NCBI RefSeq assembly: GCF_013393945.1 | Contig: NZ_CP040297.1 | Location: 496,001-560,000, forward strand | Reading direction: 5' to 3' | DNA: 64,000 nt | Source: Nostoc sp. TCL26-01 | GTDB lineage: Bacteria > Cyanobacteriota > Cyanobacteriia > Cyanobacteriales > Nostocaceae | Shown here: positions 35,842 to 45,688 of the stretch, one piece after another | Layout: each line of letters begins with the position of its first letter | Numbering within the stretch: position 1 is the stretch's first letter | Notes under the pieces: model-generated | What the model was told of the DNA's origin: nothing | Database searches by the model: none | The model's input: the letters and a program-made list of their open reading frames with translations, nothing else | Position numbers and translations under genes: made by a program

Positions 35842-36181
35842 AAGAAGTGTAAATTTTAATTTGGATGTTAATTATGCTGGAATTTGACTATTTACAGGCA
35901 AATATGGACAACACATGGACTTGAGTAAGTGCTGTTTGTCTAAACATAAGCATTATGTAGGCAAAAATTTTTATTCCACATCTATCTGTGGTAAGTTAGT
36001 CAGACTCTTCCCATTGACATAACTTTAGATTAACCTGAGAGTTCAACAAGTCTTTTTTTACCTTTCTCCCAACCGTCGAACTCACATTAAACCAGTTATC
36101 AGTTACCAGTTACCATTCCTAACGGCGTATGGTGGGGGACTTAAACTCAATTATCTTCACTGATAACTGTTCACTGTTAAA
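35842..36181. other. Non-coding gap with a degenerate MITE
   Basis: No gene seen. It contains the short inverted-repeat element 36030-36090 and STRR-like CAGTTATCAGTTACCAGTTACC near 36096-36115. It should include the promoter of the amylase gene, but no boxes stand out. Confidence 0.4.
36030..36090. mobile_element. Short derivative of the TTAACGTGAGTTCGAC element
   Basis: Left end TTAACCTGAGAGTTCAAC and right end GTCGAACTCACATTAA match the ends of the 33657 element with a few changes, but only 61 bp separate the outer edges. The CCTTTCTCCCAACC interior corresponds to the left arm of the longer copy, so it looks like an internal deletion. Confidence 0.5.
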
Positions 36182-37165
36182 TTAGTCCCCAGATGCTAGC
36201 GCACTTTGATCTACCAATAGTTGCACCAATTGAATTTCCTCATCTGCAAAAATCTCAGCTTTCCGCCGCCACAACCATAAGTTACCGACAATACCGTTAG
36301 TGCCAAAAATCGGCAATGCTAGGATGCTATGGTGGCGAGTCCATGCCTGTGTTAAGTTAGGTTCCCAGTAACAGAATTGTAATTGCTCAGAAGATTGAGG
36401 CAAGTTTCCCAACTCTGGCATAATATCCAGCAGCCAATCATCTTGAGGATTTGTATATTTGTAGGTCAGATTGCCATTTGTCCATGCTGGTTCGCAGATA
36501 GTTAAGTAGCAACCGGCAAGTTGCAAACTCATGGCTAACTCTTCCACTACCATCGACCAAAGATCCGGATTTGCCAGTCTGTGATATACTTTGGACGTGA
36601 TTGTTTGCATTTTATCGGCTAATTGCTGCGATCGCTCTAACTGCTTGGTAATTTCTACAATCCTTTTCTCAAAAGTATTTTGAATTTCTTGCAGATTTAC
36701 TTCCGCCAGTTGGCGTTTTTGAATTTCTTGTTGTAGTGTTTGGTTCTGGATTTTGAGTTGCTGCTGCTGGCGGTTGATAACTAACTGATGATTAACCCTA
36801 GCCAAAACTTCTGCTTCTTGAAATGGTTTTGTAATATAATCTACACCCCCAATATCAAATGCTTTAACTTTATCTATAGTTTGATCTAAAGCACTAATAA
36901 AAATTATGGGTATCTGAGCAGTTTGCGCTTGGGATTTCAATTGCGTGCAAACTTCATAACCATTAATTTCTGGCATATTAATATCCAGGAGAATCAAATC
37001 AGGTGGCTCCATTTGTGCTGATTGAATTGCCATTTTACCACTAACAGTTTTCCGCACCTTAAATCCTTTTGATTCGAGGATTCTCGATAGCAGTCGCAGA
37101 TTATCTGGTGTATCATCAACCAGTAAAATATGCCTGGATTTATAAAAGTATTCAGGTATATACAT
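36182..37165 (-). CDS. Response regulator with REC, coiled coil and GAF-like domain
   Basis: 327 residues. The REC domain (about 12-130) has the acidic pair in LLVDDTPDN, the phospho-acceptor Asp in LILLDINMPEINGYE and KPF. A Gln-rich coiled coil (about 130-185) leads into a GAF-like region (about 190-325) that ends without an output enzyme or DNA-binding domain. It lies 113 bp downstream of the phytochrome-type kinase on the same strand and is probably its partner. The lack of an output domain suggests it works by protein contacts or phosphate transfer. Confidence 0.85.
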   Translation of the reverse strand: MYIPEYFYKSRHILLVDDTPDNLRLLSRILESKGFKVRKTVSGKMAIQSAQMEPPDLILLDINMPEINGYEVCTQLKSQAQTAQIPIIFISALDQTIDKVKAFDIGGVDYITKPFQEAEVLARVNHQLVINRQQQQLKIQNQTLQQEIQKRQLAEVNLQEIQNTFEKRIVEITKQLERSQQLADKMQTITSKVYHRLANPDLWSMVVEELAMSLQLAGCYLTICEPAWTNGNLTYKYTNPQDDWLLDIMPELGNLPQSSEQLQFCYWEPNLTQAWTRHHSILALPIFGTNGIVGNLWLWRRKAEIFADEEIQLVQLLVDQSALASGD

Positions 37166-37278
37166 AATTTATGAATGTGAATATAGTACTCATATTTGCT
37201 CAAAAACTCATAACAACTCTCAAAGCAGATTTCCAAAGAGTTTATTGCCTAAATCAGCCAGTGATTTTAGCAATTAAA

Positions 37279-40200
37279 TCAAATTTTCTCAGTAAGATTA
37301 ACAATTGTTTCTAAATGAAAATTATCAATCAAATCTTTTAAACTATCGGCAAGTTTTTCTTCATGTTTAGGAATTTGCTCTAGCAATTCATAAAGTTTAG
37401 CATCATCAATGACAAGAGCTGCTGCATGAACTTGATCAATCCAAGCAGGAGGCATAACTTGCAAATCGGCTTTAGTTAATTGTAAAGGTTGCTGTTTTGT
37501 ACTAGATAATTTTTGAGCAGCAGTTTCTGCATAGATATATCGTAAACCCAAATATTTTCCCATCTTATCAAACAGCGCAGTTTCGTCAAAAGGCTTGGCA
37601 ACAAAATCATCAAACCCAACTTCTAAAACGGCTTTTCTATCTTCTTCAAAAGCATTGGCTGTTAAGGCAATAATTACTATCTTTTTTTCGGGATAAATGG
37701 CACGAATTCGCTTAGTTGCTTCATATCCATCTAATACAGGCATTTGCAGATCCATCCAAATCAAATCCGGTTCCCATTCTTGACAAAGATGAATAGCTTG
37801 CCAACCGTTTTCGGCAGCACATACCTCAAACCCAACAGATTCTAAAAGCTTGATAATCAGCTGTCGGTTTTCTGGGATATCCTCAACAATCAAAATACGG
37901 TAACTATGTTGTCCCGGTTCTAGCCCGATAACTCGCCTTGTCACTTGTGTCGCAGAAAGAACATCCACTGTTTTCGCTTGGGTTAGTTGAATGCGACAAG
38001 TAAATGTTGTACCTTGATCGGGAACACTACTCACTGTCACATCACCACCCATCAACCTGGCAAACTGGCGGCTAATGGCTAGTCCCAAACCTGTACCTTG
38101 CATAAATTGTCTGCCACCTTTAGCCTGCATAAATGCTTCAAAAATTAACTCCATATCCGCAGTAGCAATACCTGGTCCAGTATCTTCAATGGCAAATTCT
38201 AGAATTATCTTACCTGGGGTTATTGCTGAAGCATTACGAAAATAAGACACCTTTAGCGCTACATGACCAACAACAGTAAATTTAATCGCATTACCAATCA
38301 GATTAATCAGTATCTGTTTGAGTTTGCCTTCATCACCATAAACATATTGATTCACCTCAGCATCTAAACTAATGATTAAATTTAATCCTTTACTTGTAGA
38401 TTTTAAGGCAAACATTTCTCGAATCGAATAAATTAACTGATGTAAATCAAAATAACTTTCATTCAGTGTTAATTGACCAGCTTCAATTTTAGACATCTCT
38501 AAAACATCATTAATTAGAGTCAGCAAATGTTCACCACTGCGACTGATAATATCTAAATTTTCTTTGTCTTCATCTGATAAATAACGATTCCGAGTCATTA
38601 GCTGGGTAAACCCCAATATCGCATTCAGAGGTGTACGTAATTCATGGCTCATCTTGGCGAGAAACTGACTCTTAGCACGATTAGCAATTTCTGCTTGTTC
38701 CGCAGCTTGCTTGAGTGCTGCATGGGAAAACTCTAATGCAGCCAGCATCAAATTATTTTTCATTTCTTGGGCAACTTCAATCTCAAAATGTTGCCAAGGC
38801 AATGATTTATCTTTGACAGTTTCTTTCCAAAGTTCAAAAGACTTGCGGGGAGAGAGGCGTAGACTATTGTCTGCTGTAACAGATACTGGTTTATTTGGGT
38901 TACCAGCCCAATTCACAATTTGAATTTGTTCTGGTCTAAACCAAATTATATGATAAGACCTTTGATTGAGAATAATCGAAATTGCCAAGATACCACAGGC
39001 TTTATCTTGGAAATTTCTAGCTTGTGGATAGATTTGGGGTAAAGAATCTGTATAGATCACCTCATGAATATCTTGGTTCATTAGCCATTGTATTAGTGCT
39101 TGTGTATCTATTTTACTAGGAGTTTGACCAATTAAAGTGAGCTGTCTTTCTAATAAAATTGCTGCACCTTGAGCTTGAACAAAATTTAATAAGCTGGATT
39201 GATTGCATATAAAAACATTGCCAATACAATCTAATTCACTCAATAATGCTTGTCTTAACTGTTCTTGAATTAATGTAACTTGTTGACGATAGAAATTTAA
39301 GGTTCGTTCTTGATGATTAAGTAACTCAACAGATGCAAACTTACCAATTAACTCACAAATTTGTCGAATTTCATAATCAACTTTTTTAGGTTGATAGTGA
39401 TGACAAGCTATCATCCCCCAAAGCTTATCTTCATTAACTAGTGAAATACAAATAGTAGCAACAACACCCATGTTTTGCAGATACTCTATATGCAGAGGTG
39501 ACACACTCCGCAATATTGAATTGCTTAAATCCAGAGGTGTATTTGTCAGAGGATTATTGGTAGGCAGCAATTTAACTGGCTGATAATTAACATCGGGAAT
39601 AACACGCAACAATTTTTGTTGATAGAGCTTTCTAGCTTGAGCCGGAATATCAGAAGCAGGATAGTGTAATCCTAAGTAGCTATCCAAATAATCTTGCTTA
39701 TCTTCAGCAATAATTACTCCACTATAATCTAATTCAAATTTATAAATCATCACCCGATCAAATTGCGTGATTGCTCGTATATTCTTCGCAATGGCTTGAG
39801 ACATCTCTGATAAATTTGCAGAATTACTAATATTAGTAAAAGCTGTTTCTAAGGTTTGATAATACTCTAATGAATTATTTGTTTTTTGTGATGACTGAGC
39901 TTCTATCTCTAAAATTAGAACATTTTGGGAACGATGAAAATGACCTAGAAATACTAAATTTTTAGCTTCAGAGTCATCTGTTGACTGATTAATAAGTAAT
40001 TCTGAATTTATCGTCAAAACCTGAAGAAAAACTGTATTTCCTTCCTTGACTAAGTTTTGAATTATATTAACTTGTTCTATTGATATTAAATAATTTAAAT
40101 TTTTACCAATAAAGGAATTTGCAGAAACTCCAAAAAATTGATTAATATTTTCACTAACTTGTAAAACAGTTAATTGTGATTGTTGTAAAACTATGAGAAC

Positions 40201-40296
40201 TCCATGAGGCTGTATCTCTCCAGGAATATGTATTGCTTCTCGTTCACAATTAGTAAGATCAATTTGTTCTGATGCAACAAAGTTTAAATCTTCCAT
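37279..40296 (-). CDS. Hybrid bacteriophytochrome histidine kinase
   Basis: 1005 residues: PAS (about 15-130), GAF (about 150-325), PHY (about 335-520, with WFRPE 452-456 and PRKSF 483-487), HisKA with H551 ([13 protein letters not shown]), HATPase ([18 protein letters not shown]) and a REC domain (about 825-945, [12 protein letters not shown]). C17 in [11 protein letters not shown] corresponds to the biliverdin-binding Cys of bacteriophytochromes. The GAF cysteine of Cph1-type phytochromes is replaced by L268 (SPLHIEYL), as in Calothrix CphB. It should therefore bind biliverdin at C17. The fused REC and the adjacent regulator suggest a phosphorelay. Start [11 protein letters not shown] is clear. 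Confidence 0.9.
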   Translation of the reverse strand: MEDLNFVASEQIDLTNCEREAIHIPGEIQPHGVLIVLQQSQLTVLQVSENINQFFGVSANSFIGKNLNYLISIEQVNIIQNLVKEGNTVFLQVLTINSELLINQSTDDSEAKNLVFLGHFHRSQNVLILEIEAQSSQKTNNSLEYYQTLETAFTNISNSANLSEMSQAIAKNIRAITQFDRVMIYKFELDYSGVIIAEDKQDYLDSYLGLHYPASDIPAQARKLYQQKLLRVIPDVNYQPVKLLPTNNPLTNTPLDLSNSILRSVSPLHIEYLQNMGVVATICISLVNEDKLWGMIACHHYQPKKVDYEIRQICELIGKFASVELLNHQERTLNFYRQQVTLIQEQLRQALLSELDCIGNVFICNQSSLLNFVQAQGAAILLERQLTLIGQTPSKIDTQALIQWLMNQDIHEVIYTDSLPQIYPQARNFQDKACGILAISIILNQRSYHIIWFRPEQIQIVNWAGNPNKPVSVTADNSLRLSPRKSFELWKETVKDKSLPWQHFEIEVAQEMKNNLMLAALEFSHAALKQAAEQAEIANRAKSQFLAKMSHELRTPLNAILGFTQLMTRNRYLSDEDKENLDIISRSGEHLLTLINDVLEMSKIEAGQLTLNESYFDLHQLIYSIREMFALKSTSKGLNLIISLDAEVNQYVYGDEGKLKQILINLIGNAIKFTVVGHVALKVSYFRNASAITPGKIILEFAIEDTGPGIATADMELIFEAFMQAKGGRQFMQGTGLGLAISRQFARLMGGDVTVSSVPDQGTTFTCRIQLTQAKTVDVLSATQVTRRVIGLEPGQHSYRILIVEDIPENRQLIIKLLESVGFEVCAAENGWQAIHLCQEWEPDLIWMDLQMPVLDGYEATKRIRAIYPEKKIVIIALTANAFEEDRKAVLEVGFDDFVAKPFDETALFDKMGKYLGLRYIYAETAAQKLSSTKQQPLQLTKADLQVMPPAWIDQVHAAALVIDDAKLYELLEQIPKHEEKLADSLKDLIDNFHLETIVNLTEKI

Positions 40297-40582
40297 AATT
40301 CACGGATAATTTGATTTTGACGGCTACTACTAATAGATATCTTAGAGGATGTTTGAAAAGTATCATGCGTAATACCAAAATCTCAAAAACCTAACCCCTA
40401 ATATCAAATGACGTAATAAATATTATTTTTGATATCGCTACTAAAGAGATTTTTACAGTAATTATACTGAAATTGTGTAAAGTTTATTAAATAAAATTGA
40501 CCACTACTAAAAAGCTGAATACAGTGTGTTTCAGATGTTGCTCGTTCTAAAAAATGTATTAATGTATTGTGGAAATATAAAT
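40297..40582. other. Non-coding gap with a single MITE end
   Basis: Contains TTAGAGGATGTTTGAAAAGT at about 40342-40361, matching the left end of the GAGG...CCTC MITE family, but no matching right end. No gene seen. Confidence 0.45.
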
Positions 40583-41320
40583 TTATTGAGACTTTTGCAA
40601 ATGTCTGTGGAAAAATTGCATCAGCTCATACCATGCGTCTTCGGCTGCTAAACGGTTATAGGAAGAACGCTCATGGCAGAAAAAACCATGATCAGCATCA
40701 GGATAAACCTTCAATGTGTATTCCTTGCCAAGTTCCTTGAACCGAGACTCAATTTGCTCAACACGTTCAAGCGGAATAAATGGATCGATACCACCGTGAA
40801 ATAAGTATACAGGTACTGTGATGTTTGTGATTGCTGCTACCCAATCATCCAGAACCATTCCGTAGAAGGGAGCTACCGCCGCAACTTCGTCGGAAAATTT
40901 GCAAGCGGCGAGAAAAGACAAACCACCACCTAAGCAAAATCCAGTCACTCCAATTCGTTCTGGAGATACATCAGGCTGTGACTTTACATAAGCGATCGCT
41001 GCTTTAATATCCTCTTCTACTGGTTTACCAAAGTCAAGGCGATACATCATCGCCATCGCTTGCTCAACTTGTTCATATGCAAATTTGTTGTTTGTCAACT
41101 CACGATAGTACAAATCTGGGGTGAGAACTATGTAGCCTTCGTTGGCAATTCGGGCTGCTACATCCTGAATGTGGGAAGTTAAGCCAAATGCTTCCATTAA
41201 CAGAATTACAGCTGGCTTTTGTCCATGTTCACAAGGTTTATACAAAAACGCAGCCATTTGTCCATCCGGCGTAGAAATTTTTACCTCTGTCTGTTCAATT
41301 TGCAAGTTATTACTCCCCAC
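40583..41320 (-). CDS. Dienelactone hydrolase family protein
   Basis: 245 residues from a GTG; a TTG six codons later, 7 nt past a GGGGAG, is also possible. Alpha/beta hydrolase fold with the DLH triad: C129 in GFCLGGG, D179 in HGGIDPF and H211 in DADHGFF. No signal peptide. DLH enzymes open lactones in aromatic breakdown, but in cyanobacteria the substrate is unknown. The M48 peptidase gene ends 20 bp beyond its start on the same strand, so the two may be co-transcribed. The start lies in an ACTCACCACTCCCC repeat. Confidence 0.9.
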   Translation of the reverse strand: MGSNNLQIEQTEVKISTPDGQMAAFLYKPCEHGQKPAVILLMEAFGLTSHIQDVAARIANEGYIVLTPDLYYRELTNNKFAYEQVEQAMAMMYRLDFGKPVEEDIKAAIAYVKSQPDVSPERIGVTGFCLGGGLSFLAACKFSDEVAAVAPFYGMVLDDWVAAITNITVPVYLFHGGIDPFIPLERVEQIESRFKELGKEYTLKVYPDADHGFFCHERSSYNRLAAEDAWYELMQFFHRHLQKSQ

Positions 41321-41340
41321 TCACCACTCCCCACTTAGCT

Positions 41341-42216
41341 TTACCAATTCCGCCAGCCGCCCTTTGGTGCTACTTCACTAGTATATTTTTGTCCGTGATT
41401 TTGTAATAAGGATTGATATTCTTGACTACTTGCCCAACGATCAATTTCTCGTGCGCGTAGAACTGGAACAGGATGGGTTAATTGGGCTGTGCGGGCGGCT
41501 TTGAGAGTTTCCCCAATTTCTGTGTTACTAATATCATCGTAAGCACGGGCTTGGGCAATAAAGGCATCTAAATTCAGTTGGGGTGCGAGGGTGGGGGAAC
41601 CTCCTGCCAACTTCATCAACACCGACATGACAACTTTGGGGTCTTGGGTGGCTAGCAAAGCAGCGCGATCGCAAGTAAACTCAGCACAGCGTACCCACTC
41701 TAAAAGTTGTGTCTGAATAGCTTGAGCAACAAATGTACCCACATTAGGAACTACAGCTGCTGCTAATACTAGTAAATTGACTGGTGTTAAATAAACACTA
41801 TGATCACATTTGAGATGCCCTAACTCATGGGCAATCACTGCTTGAATTTCTGCTGGGGTGAGAATATCAATTAAGGAAGTGTGCAACACCACAAAAGGTT
41901 GCTTACCCCGCATAGCAAAAGTATAAGCATTGGGAGCCGGATGTTGTCTCACATACAACTGGGGAGGCTCTATATCTAAAATTTTGCTAGCTTCTAACAA
42001 CAGTTTGTGTAAATCAGGTAGTTGTCTCTCACCTACCAAAATACTAGAAGCAATATTTTCCACATAAAAAACCTGTTCCGCCATCGGCCCTAGTAAATTG
42101 CGTACTATCATATCCAAGCCAGGGATTTGCTTGAGAGATGTGGTAGCTTCCAAGTCTAATGGATGACGAAATGAGTCAGCTTTTAACCCAATGAGAGGGG
42201 ATTTGCACAAGGACAT
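41341..42216 (-). CDS. M48-family zinc metallopeptidase
   Basis: 291 residues. HELGH at 130-134 is the zinc site, with the third ligand probably in the CAEFTCDRAAL segment. There is a hydrophobic stretch after the active site (PVNLLVLAAAVVPNVGTFV, about 144-162), as in HtpX-like proteases, but no N-terminal membrane helices. Probably a membrane-associated housekeeping peptidase acting on damaged proteins. It sits just upstream of the dienelactone hydrolase gene. Confidence 0.88.
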   Translation of the reverse strand: MSLCKSPLIGLKADSFRHPLDLEATTSLKQIPGLDMIVRNLLGPMAEQVFYVENIASSILVGERQLPDLHKLLLEASKILDIEPPQLYVRQHPAPNAYTFAMRGKQPFVVLHTSLIDILTPAEIQAVIAHELGHLKCDHSVYLTPVNLLVLAAAVVPNVGTFVAQAIQTQLLEWVRCAEFTCDRAALLATQDPKVVMSVLMKLAGGSPTLAPQLNLDAFIAQARAYDDISNTEIGETLKAARTAQLTHPVPVLRAREIDRWASSQEYQSLLQNHGQKYTSEVAPKGGWRNW

Positions 42217-42273
42217 GATCTAGCAGTTGGAGAAACAAAGTATCAACAGCCTCCCACAGTTAGTATAGCGATT

Positions 42274-42351
42274 TGGGGAAGAGGGATGGGGAGATGGGGG
42301 GATGGGGAGAGGGGGAGATGGGGGGGATGGGGAGAGGGGGAGATGGGGGGA
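42274..42351. repeat. G-rich minisatellite GGGGAGATGG
   Basis: A strongly strand-biased stretch of GGGGAGA and GGGGAT units with several runs of four to seven G. It is 58 bp upstream of the M48 start codon and might form G-quadruplexes on the plus strand. Confidence 0.75.
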
Positions 42352-42589
42352 AAGAATCTATATAAGTATTCTTCCCTTGTCCCCTTGTCTCCTTGTCCCC
42401 TTCCTTCATTTTGAATTTTGTTAGCGCAGCGTAAAGCCTTCTCTTTCAGAGACGCTAACGCGAACGGCATAGCTTCTCTACGAGACGCTACGCGAACGCT
42501 TAGAGCGAGTCCGCGATAGCGCAGCGTTAGCGACGCAGGAGCGTCGCGTCATTTTGAATTGATTTGTCCCCTTGTCCCCTCCTGCTTCC
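42352..42589. repeat. Non-coding gap with a palindromic GC-rich insert
   Basis: A GC-rich block from about 42420 to 42550 (GTTAGCGCAGCG, AGAGACGCTAACGCGAACGG, CTACGAGACGCTACGCGAAC, GCGCAGCGTTAGCGACGC) full of short dyads is bracketed by CATTTTGAATT on both sides and, further out, by CCCCTTGTCCCCT on both sides. It looks like a repeat inserted into an older sequence. No gene. Confidence 0.5.
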
Positions 42590-43903
42590 CTAAGTCACAA
42601 TCGATGCTGATGGCGTAGTAGTAGATACTTCAGTATCTGCTGGTGGTTCGCCTACACGTAGGATTCTTGCGCCTAGTTGTTGCAATTTGACATCAAGTTG
42701 ATCGTAGCCACGATCAAGATGATGCAATCCTTTAATGGTGGTTTGTCCTTCAGCTGCTAGCCCAGCGATAACTAAGGCTGCTGATGCGCGTAAGTCTGTG
42801 CCGATGACTGGCGCACCTGACAACATCGGTACTCCTCGGACAAAGGCTGTATTACCTTTAACGCGAATGTCTGCCCCCAAGCGATTTAATTCTGAGGCAT
42901 GACGTAAGCGGTTTTCAAATACAGATTCGTTAATGATGCTGTCACCTTCAGCTAGGGTGAGCAAAGCCATGAACGGCGCTTGCATATCTGTCGGAAACCC
43001 CGGATGAGGCAAGGTATCAATATCAGTAGCTTTGAGGATTTTGGCAGGAAGAATCCGTAAACAATCTGGCGCATCTTCGATGATTGTCACCCCAATATCT
43101 CGTAATTTAGCTATTAACGGGATTAAATGATCTGGAACTACTGGTGATAGGGTGATTTCAGAACGGGTGATGGCTCCAGCGACTAAAAACGTTCCGGCTT
43201 CAATGCGATCAGGAATAATACTGTAGTCAACAGAGTGTAATTTAGGAACACCAACAACGGTAATAGTACTAGTCCCAGCACCTTGAATGTTGGCTCCCAT
43301 TGCCTTACAAAAATTGGCTAAATCCACCACTTCTGGTTCCCGTGCAGCGTTTTCGATGATGGTTTCGCCGTCTGCGAGAGTGGCTGCCATCATCAAGGTT
43401 TCGGTTGCTCCCACGCTGGGGGTATCTAGGTAAATCTTGGCTCCTTTTAACCTGCCACCGCTACCAGGAACATGAGCGTTACAAATCCCATGTTCAATTT
43501 GCACCTCTGCGCCCATTGCTTGCAGCCCTCTGACGTGCAAATCAACCGGTCTAGCACCTATGGCACAACCACCTGGTAATGGCATCTGGGCTACTCCCAG
43601 TCTGGCTAAAATTGCTCCTATGGCAAAGAAACTTGCTCGTAACTGGGTAACTAGTTCGTAAGGAGCTTTTGATGTGGCAATTTCGCTGGCGTTGATATCG
43701 ATCACGTCGCCTTGTCGTGTTAAGCGTACACCCAAAGCCGATATGACTTCGGCCATACGCTCTACATCCGCCAACAAGGGAACATTCCGAATCCGGCAAT
43801 CTCCCGAACACAGCAAAGAACCAGCCATGATGACTAGTGCTGAATTTTTTGCTCCGCTAATTTTTACATGACCCTGCAAAGGATGCCCGCCCCAAATTTG
43901 CAA
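42590..43903 (-). CDS. murA: UDP-N-acetylglucosamine 1-carboxyvinyltransferase
   Basis: 437 residues from a TTG. Catalyses the first committed step of peptidoglycan synthesis, adding enolpyruvate to UDP-GlcNAc. The EPT fold is clear: ISGAKNSAL, catalytic C113 in [14 protein letters not shown], and [16 protein letters not shown]. The frame stays open 60 bp upstream to an ATC codon at 43963, which has GGAGG 7 nt before it and gives [20 protein letters not shown]. No ATG, GTG or TTG occurs between that and the in-frame stop. The true start may be the rare ATC, adding 20 residues; the TTG has no ribosome-binding site. Confidence 0.95.
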   Translation of the reverse strand: MQIWGGHPLQGHVKISGAKNSALVIMAGSLLCSGDCRIRNVPLLADVERMAEVISALGVRLTRQGDVIDINASEIATSKAPYELVTQLRASFFAIGAILARLGVAQMPLPGGCAIGARPVDLHVRGLQAMGAEVQIEHGICNAHVPGSGGRLKGAKIYLDTPSVGATETLMMAATLADGETIIENAAREPEVVDLANFCKAMGANIQGAGTSTITVVGVPKLHSVDYSIIPDRIEAGTFLVAGAITRSEITLSPVVPDHLIPLIAKLRDIGVTIIEDAPDCLRILPAKILKATDIDTLPHPGFPTDMQAPFMALLTLAEGDSIINESVFENRLRHASELNRLGADIRVKGNTAFVRGVPMLSGAPVIGTDLRASAALVIAGLAAEGQTTIKGLHHLDRGYDQLDVKLQQLGARILRVGEPPADTEVSTTTPSASIVT

Positions 43904-43963
43904 GACTGAGGAGTCTGCCTCTGGAGCCAGTTTGGCATCTGGTAAGCTGCTAGAAGGATTGAT

Positions 43964-44275
43964 AAGCCTACCTCCAAATAATACGTAATTTTTTAGGTGA
44001 GAAGTTGGTTTTGATTCTACAGTAAAGATTTGATTTGTCTACATTTTCTCTCTATTTCTTGTAGTTATCATAGGGTTTTCTAGATGATGCTGATAGCTGA
44101 AAACTTTTAATATCAGGGTTTTTGGGGATTGGGGATTGGGAAAAGAGGGGATTGGGGAATTCGGGGCCCCCTCTGGGGATAAGAGGTAATGGGGATTTGG
44201 GAATGTGTTTTTTTCAACTTGACAAAAAGAAAAAGATGGGTAATAATTATAAATTGTCGAATAAGTTAAAAATAA
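43964..44275. other. Non-coding gap before tRNA-Leu
   Basis: Contains GGGGATTGGGGATTGGG-type repeats (44114-44160) and AT-rich sequence just before the tRNA. It should hold the murA promoter (minus) and the tRNA promoter (plus). No gene supported. Confidence 0.4.
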
Positions 44276-44357
44276 GCGGAACTGGCGGAATTGGCAGACG
44301 CGCTAGATTCAGGTTCTAGTGCCGCAAGGCTTCCGGGTTCAAGTCCCGGGTTCCGCA
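44276..44357 (+). tRNA. tRNA-Leu (anticodon CAG)
   Basis: A class II tRNA: acceptor GCGGAAC pairs with GTTCCGC, anticodon stem CTAGA/TCTAG with loop TTCAGGT gives anticodon CAG, a long variable arm (TGCCGCAAGGCTT) and T arm CCGGG-TTCAAGT-CCCGG. The discriminator is A and CCA is not encoded. The anticodon reads CUG codons. Confidence 0.97.
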
Positions 44358-44415
44358 TATTCAGTACTGAGTCTTGAGTGCTGAGTTTTTCCAGCTTCAA
44401 AACTCAGCCATAGAG

Positions 44416-45210
44416 ATGTTAACAAGTTTACAAAATCCCTTGGTGAAAGAAATTCGGAAGCTGCACTCTACCAAGGAACGGCATAGACAGCAGCAGTTTT
44501 TATTGGAAGGGACACATTTATTAGAAGAGGCTTGTGCAGTAAATTATCCGTTAGCGGTGGTGTGCTGTACTCCAGAATGGCAAGCGCATCATACATCGTT
44601 GTGGGAAGTGGCTTGTAGTCGATGCGATCGCGCAGAAATTGTCACTCCAGAAGTTCTGGGTGCGATCGCTACTACAGTACAACCTGATGGTGTAGTCGCA
44701 ACAGCTAGACGTGGTAAAATACTCACCCAAGTACCGTTTAGCGGTGTAGTCTTAGCATTAGAAACCATACAAGATCCCGGTAATTTAGGGACAATTATTC
44801 GCACGGCGGCGGCGGCTGGTGCATCTGGGCTATGGTTGAGCCAAGATAGTGTAGATTTGGATAACCCCAAAGTTCTGCGGGCTTCGGCTGGACAGTGGTT
44901 TCGTTTAGCCACCGCAGTCAGTGAAGATTTACCCGCGACAGTGCAACTTTGCCAAGCACAAGGGATGCAGATAGTTGCCACCTTACCTACTGCCACATCA
45001 ACTTATTGGGAAGTAGACTGGAAAAAACCTAGTTTAATTTTATTGGGTAACGAAGGCGCTGGTTTGTCAGCCAACTTAGCCGCAATGGCAGATCAGCAAG
45101 TGAAAATACCCCTGAGTCCAGGAGTAGAGTCTTTGAATGTAGCGATCGCTGCTGCTTTAATGTTATATGAGGCTCAGAGACAATTGGGTGAGAAGGGGCT
45201 AGGAGCATAG
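44416..45210 (+). CDS. SpoU/TrmH-family RNA 2'-O-methyltransferase
   Basis: 264 residues from the ATG at 44416; an upstream GTG lies in STRR-like sequence. The N-terminal substrate-binding part (LVKEIRKLHSTKERHRQQQFLLEGTHL, about 9-35) precedes a SPOUT knot domain with motif 1 (QDPGNLGTIIRTA), motif 2 (LILLGNEGAGLS) and motif 3 (IPLSPGVESLNVAIAAAL). Such enzymes methylate a ribose in 23S rRNA or tRNA; the exact target is not clear. It lies 59 bp after tRNA-Leu and is convergent with the next gene. Confidence 0.92.
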   Translation: MLTSLQNPLVKEIRKLHSTKERHRQQQFLLEGTHLLEEACAVNYPLAVVCCTPEWQAHHTSLWEVACSRCDRAEIVTPEVLGAIATTVQPDGVVATARRGKILTQVPFSGVVLALETIQDPGNLGTIIRTAAAAGASGLWLSQDSVDLDNPKVLRASAGQWFRLATAVSEDLPATVQLCQAQGMQIVATLPTATSTYWEVDWKKPSLILLGNEGAGLSANLAAMADQQVKIPLSPGVESLNVAIAAALMLYEAQRQLGEKGLGA

Positions 45211-45213
45211 ATT

Positions 45214-45456
45214 TTATTTGGTTTTTGTTCTTTCTTCTAAATAATGCTCTATATCAGCAACTGCGTCTTCCAAGGCTGCTAAATCAATATCAGTTTCATC
45301 GTCAACAGCTTTGACTCCACTGCTATCATCTATCGGAATATTTGGTTGATCTTTATCCTCAGTCAAATTTTCCTGTAAGATATCCTCTAGCTGTTCCAGG
45401 GATGCTTGAAACTCTTGTTCGGCTTCTTGGCGCGGGTGTTGCTGGTTTTGCTCCAT
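45214..45456 (-). CDS. Small acidic protein, unknown
   Basis: 80 residues, rich in Glu, Asp and Gln (QEFQASLEQLEDILQ, DIDLAALEDAVADIEHYLEE), probably helical at both ends with a disordered middle. No known family seen. It ends 3 bp from the convergent methyltransferase stop. Confidence 0.65.
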   Translation of the reverse strand: MEQNQQHPRQEAEQEFQASLEQLEDILQENLTEDKDQPNIPIDDSSGVKAVDDETDIDLAALEDAVADIEHYLEERTKTK

Positions 45457-45584
45457 AATTTTGCATCAAAAATCTTAATTGAATTGGGTATATATTTTTC
45501 TGTATAAAGTTTACACATTGATCTAGAAAACGGGTAGTAGAGACATTGCCATGCCACGTTTTGATCAAAGAAACAATACGATGA

Positions 45585-45613
45585 GTAGAGACGTTGCATT
45601 GCCACGTCTCTAC
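45585..45613. repeat. Dispersed palindrome GTAGAGACGTTGCA, copy 3
   Basis: GTAGAGACGTTGCATTGCCACGTCTCTAC-type palindrome (one mispair), described here by position. A degenerate partner lies at about 45536-45560 (GTAGAGACATTGCCATGCCACG), so two copies sit in tandem downstream of the RND gene. Confidence 0.7.
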
Positions 45614-45688
45614 AATCAAATCGGATGCCGATAAATGTGGGCTGATTAATTAACTTTGGATGACAAAATGAAGTACAAAATGTAGGTT

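Noticed and set aside
40583..40620. Right end of a GAGG...CCTC MITE (ACTTTTGCAAATGTC)
   Set aside because: It lies within the 3' end of the dienelactone hydrolase gene and lacks the CCTC terminus, so the 40343 end remains unpaired.
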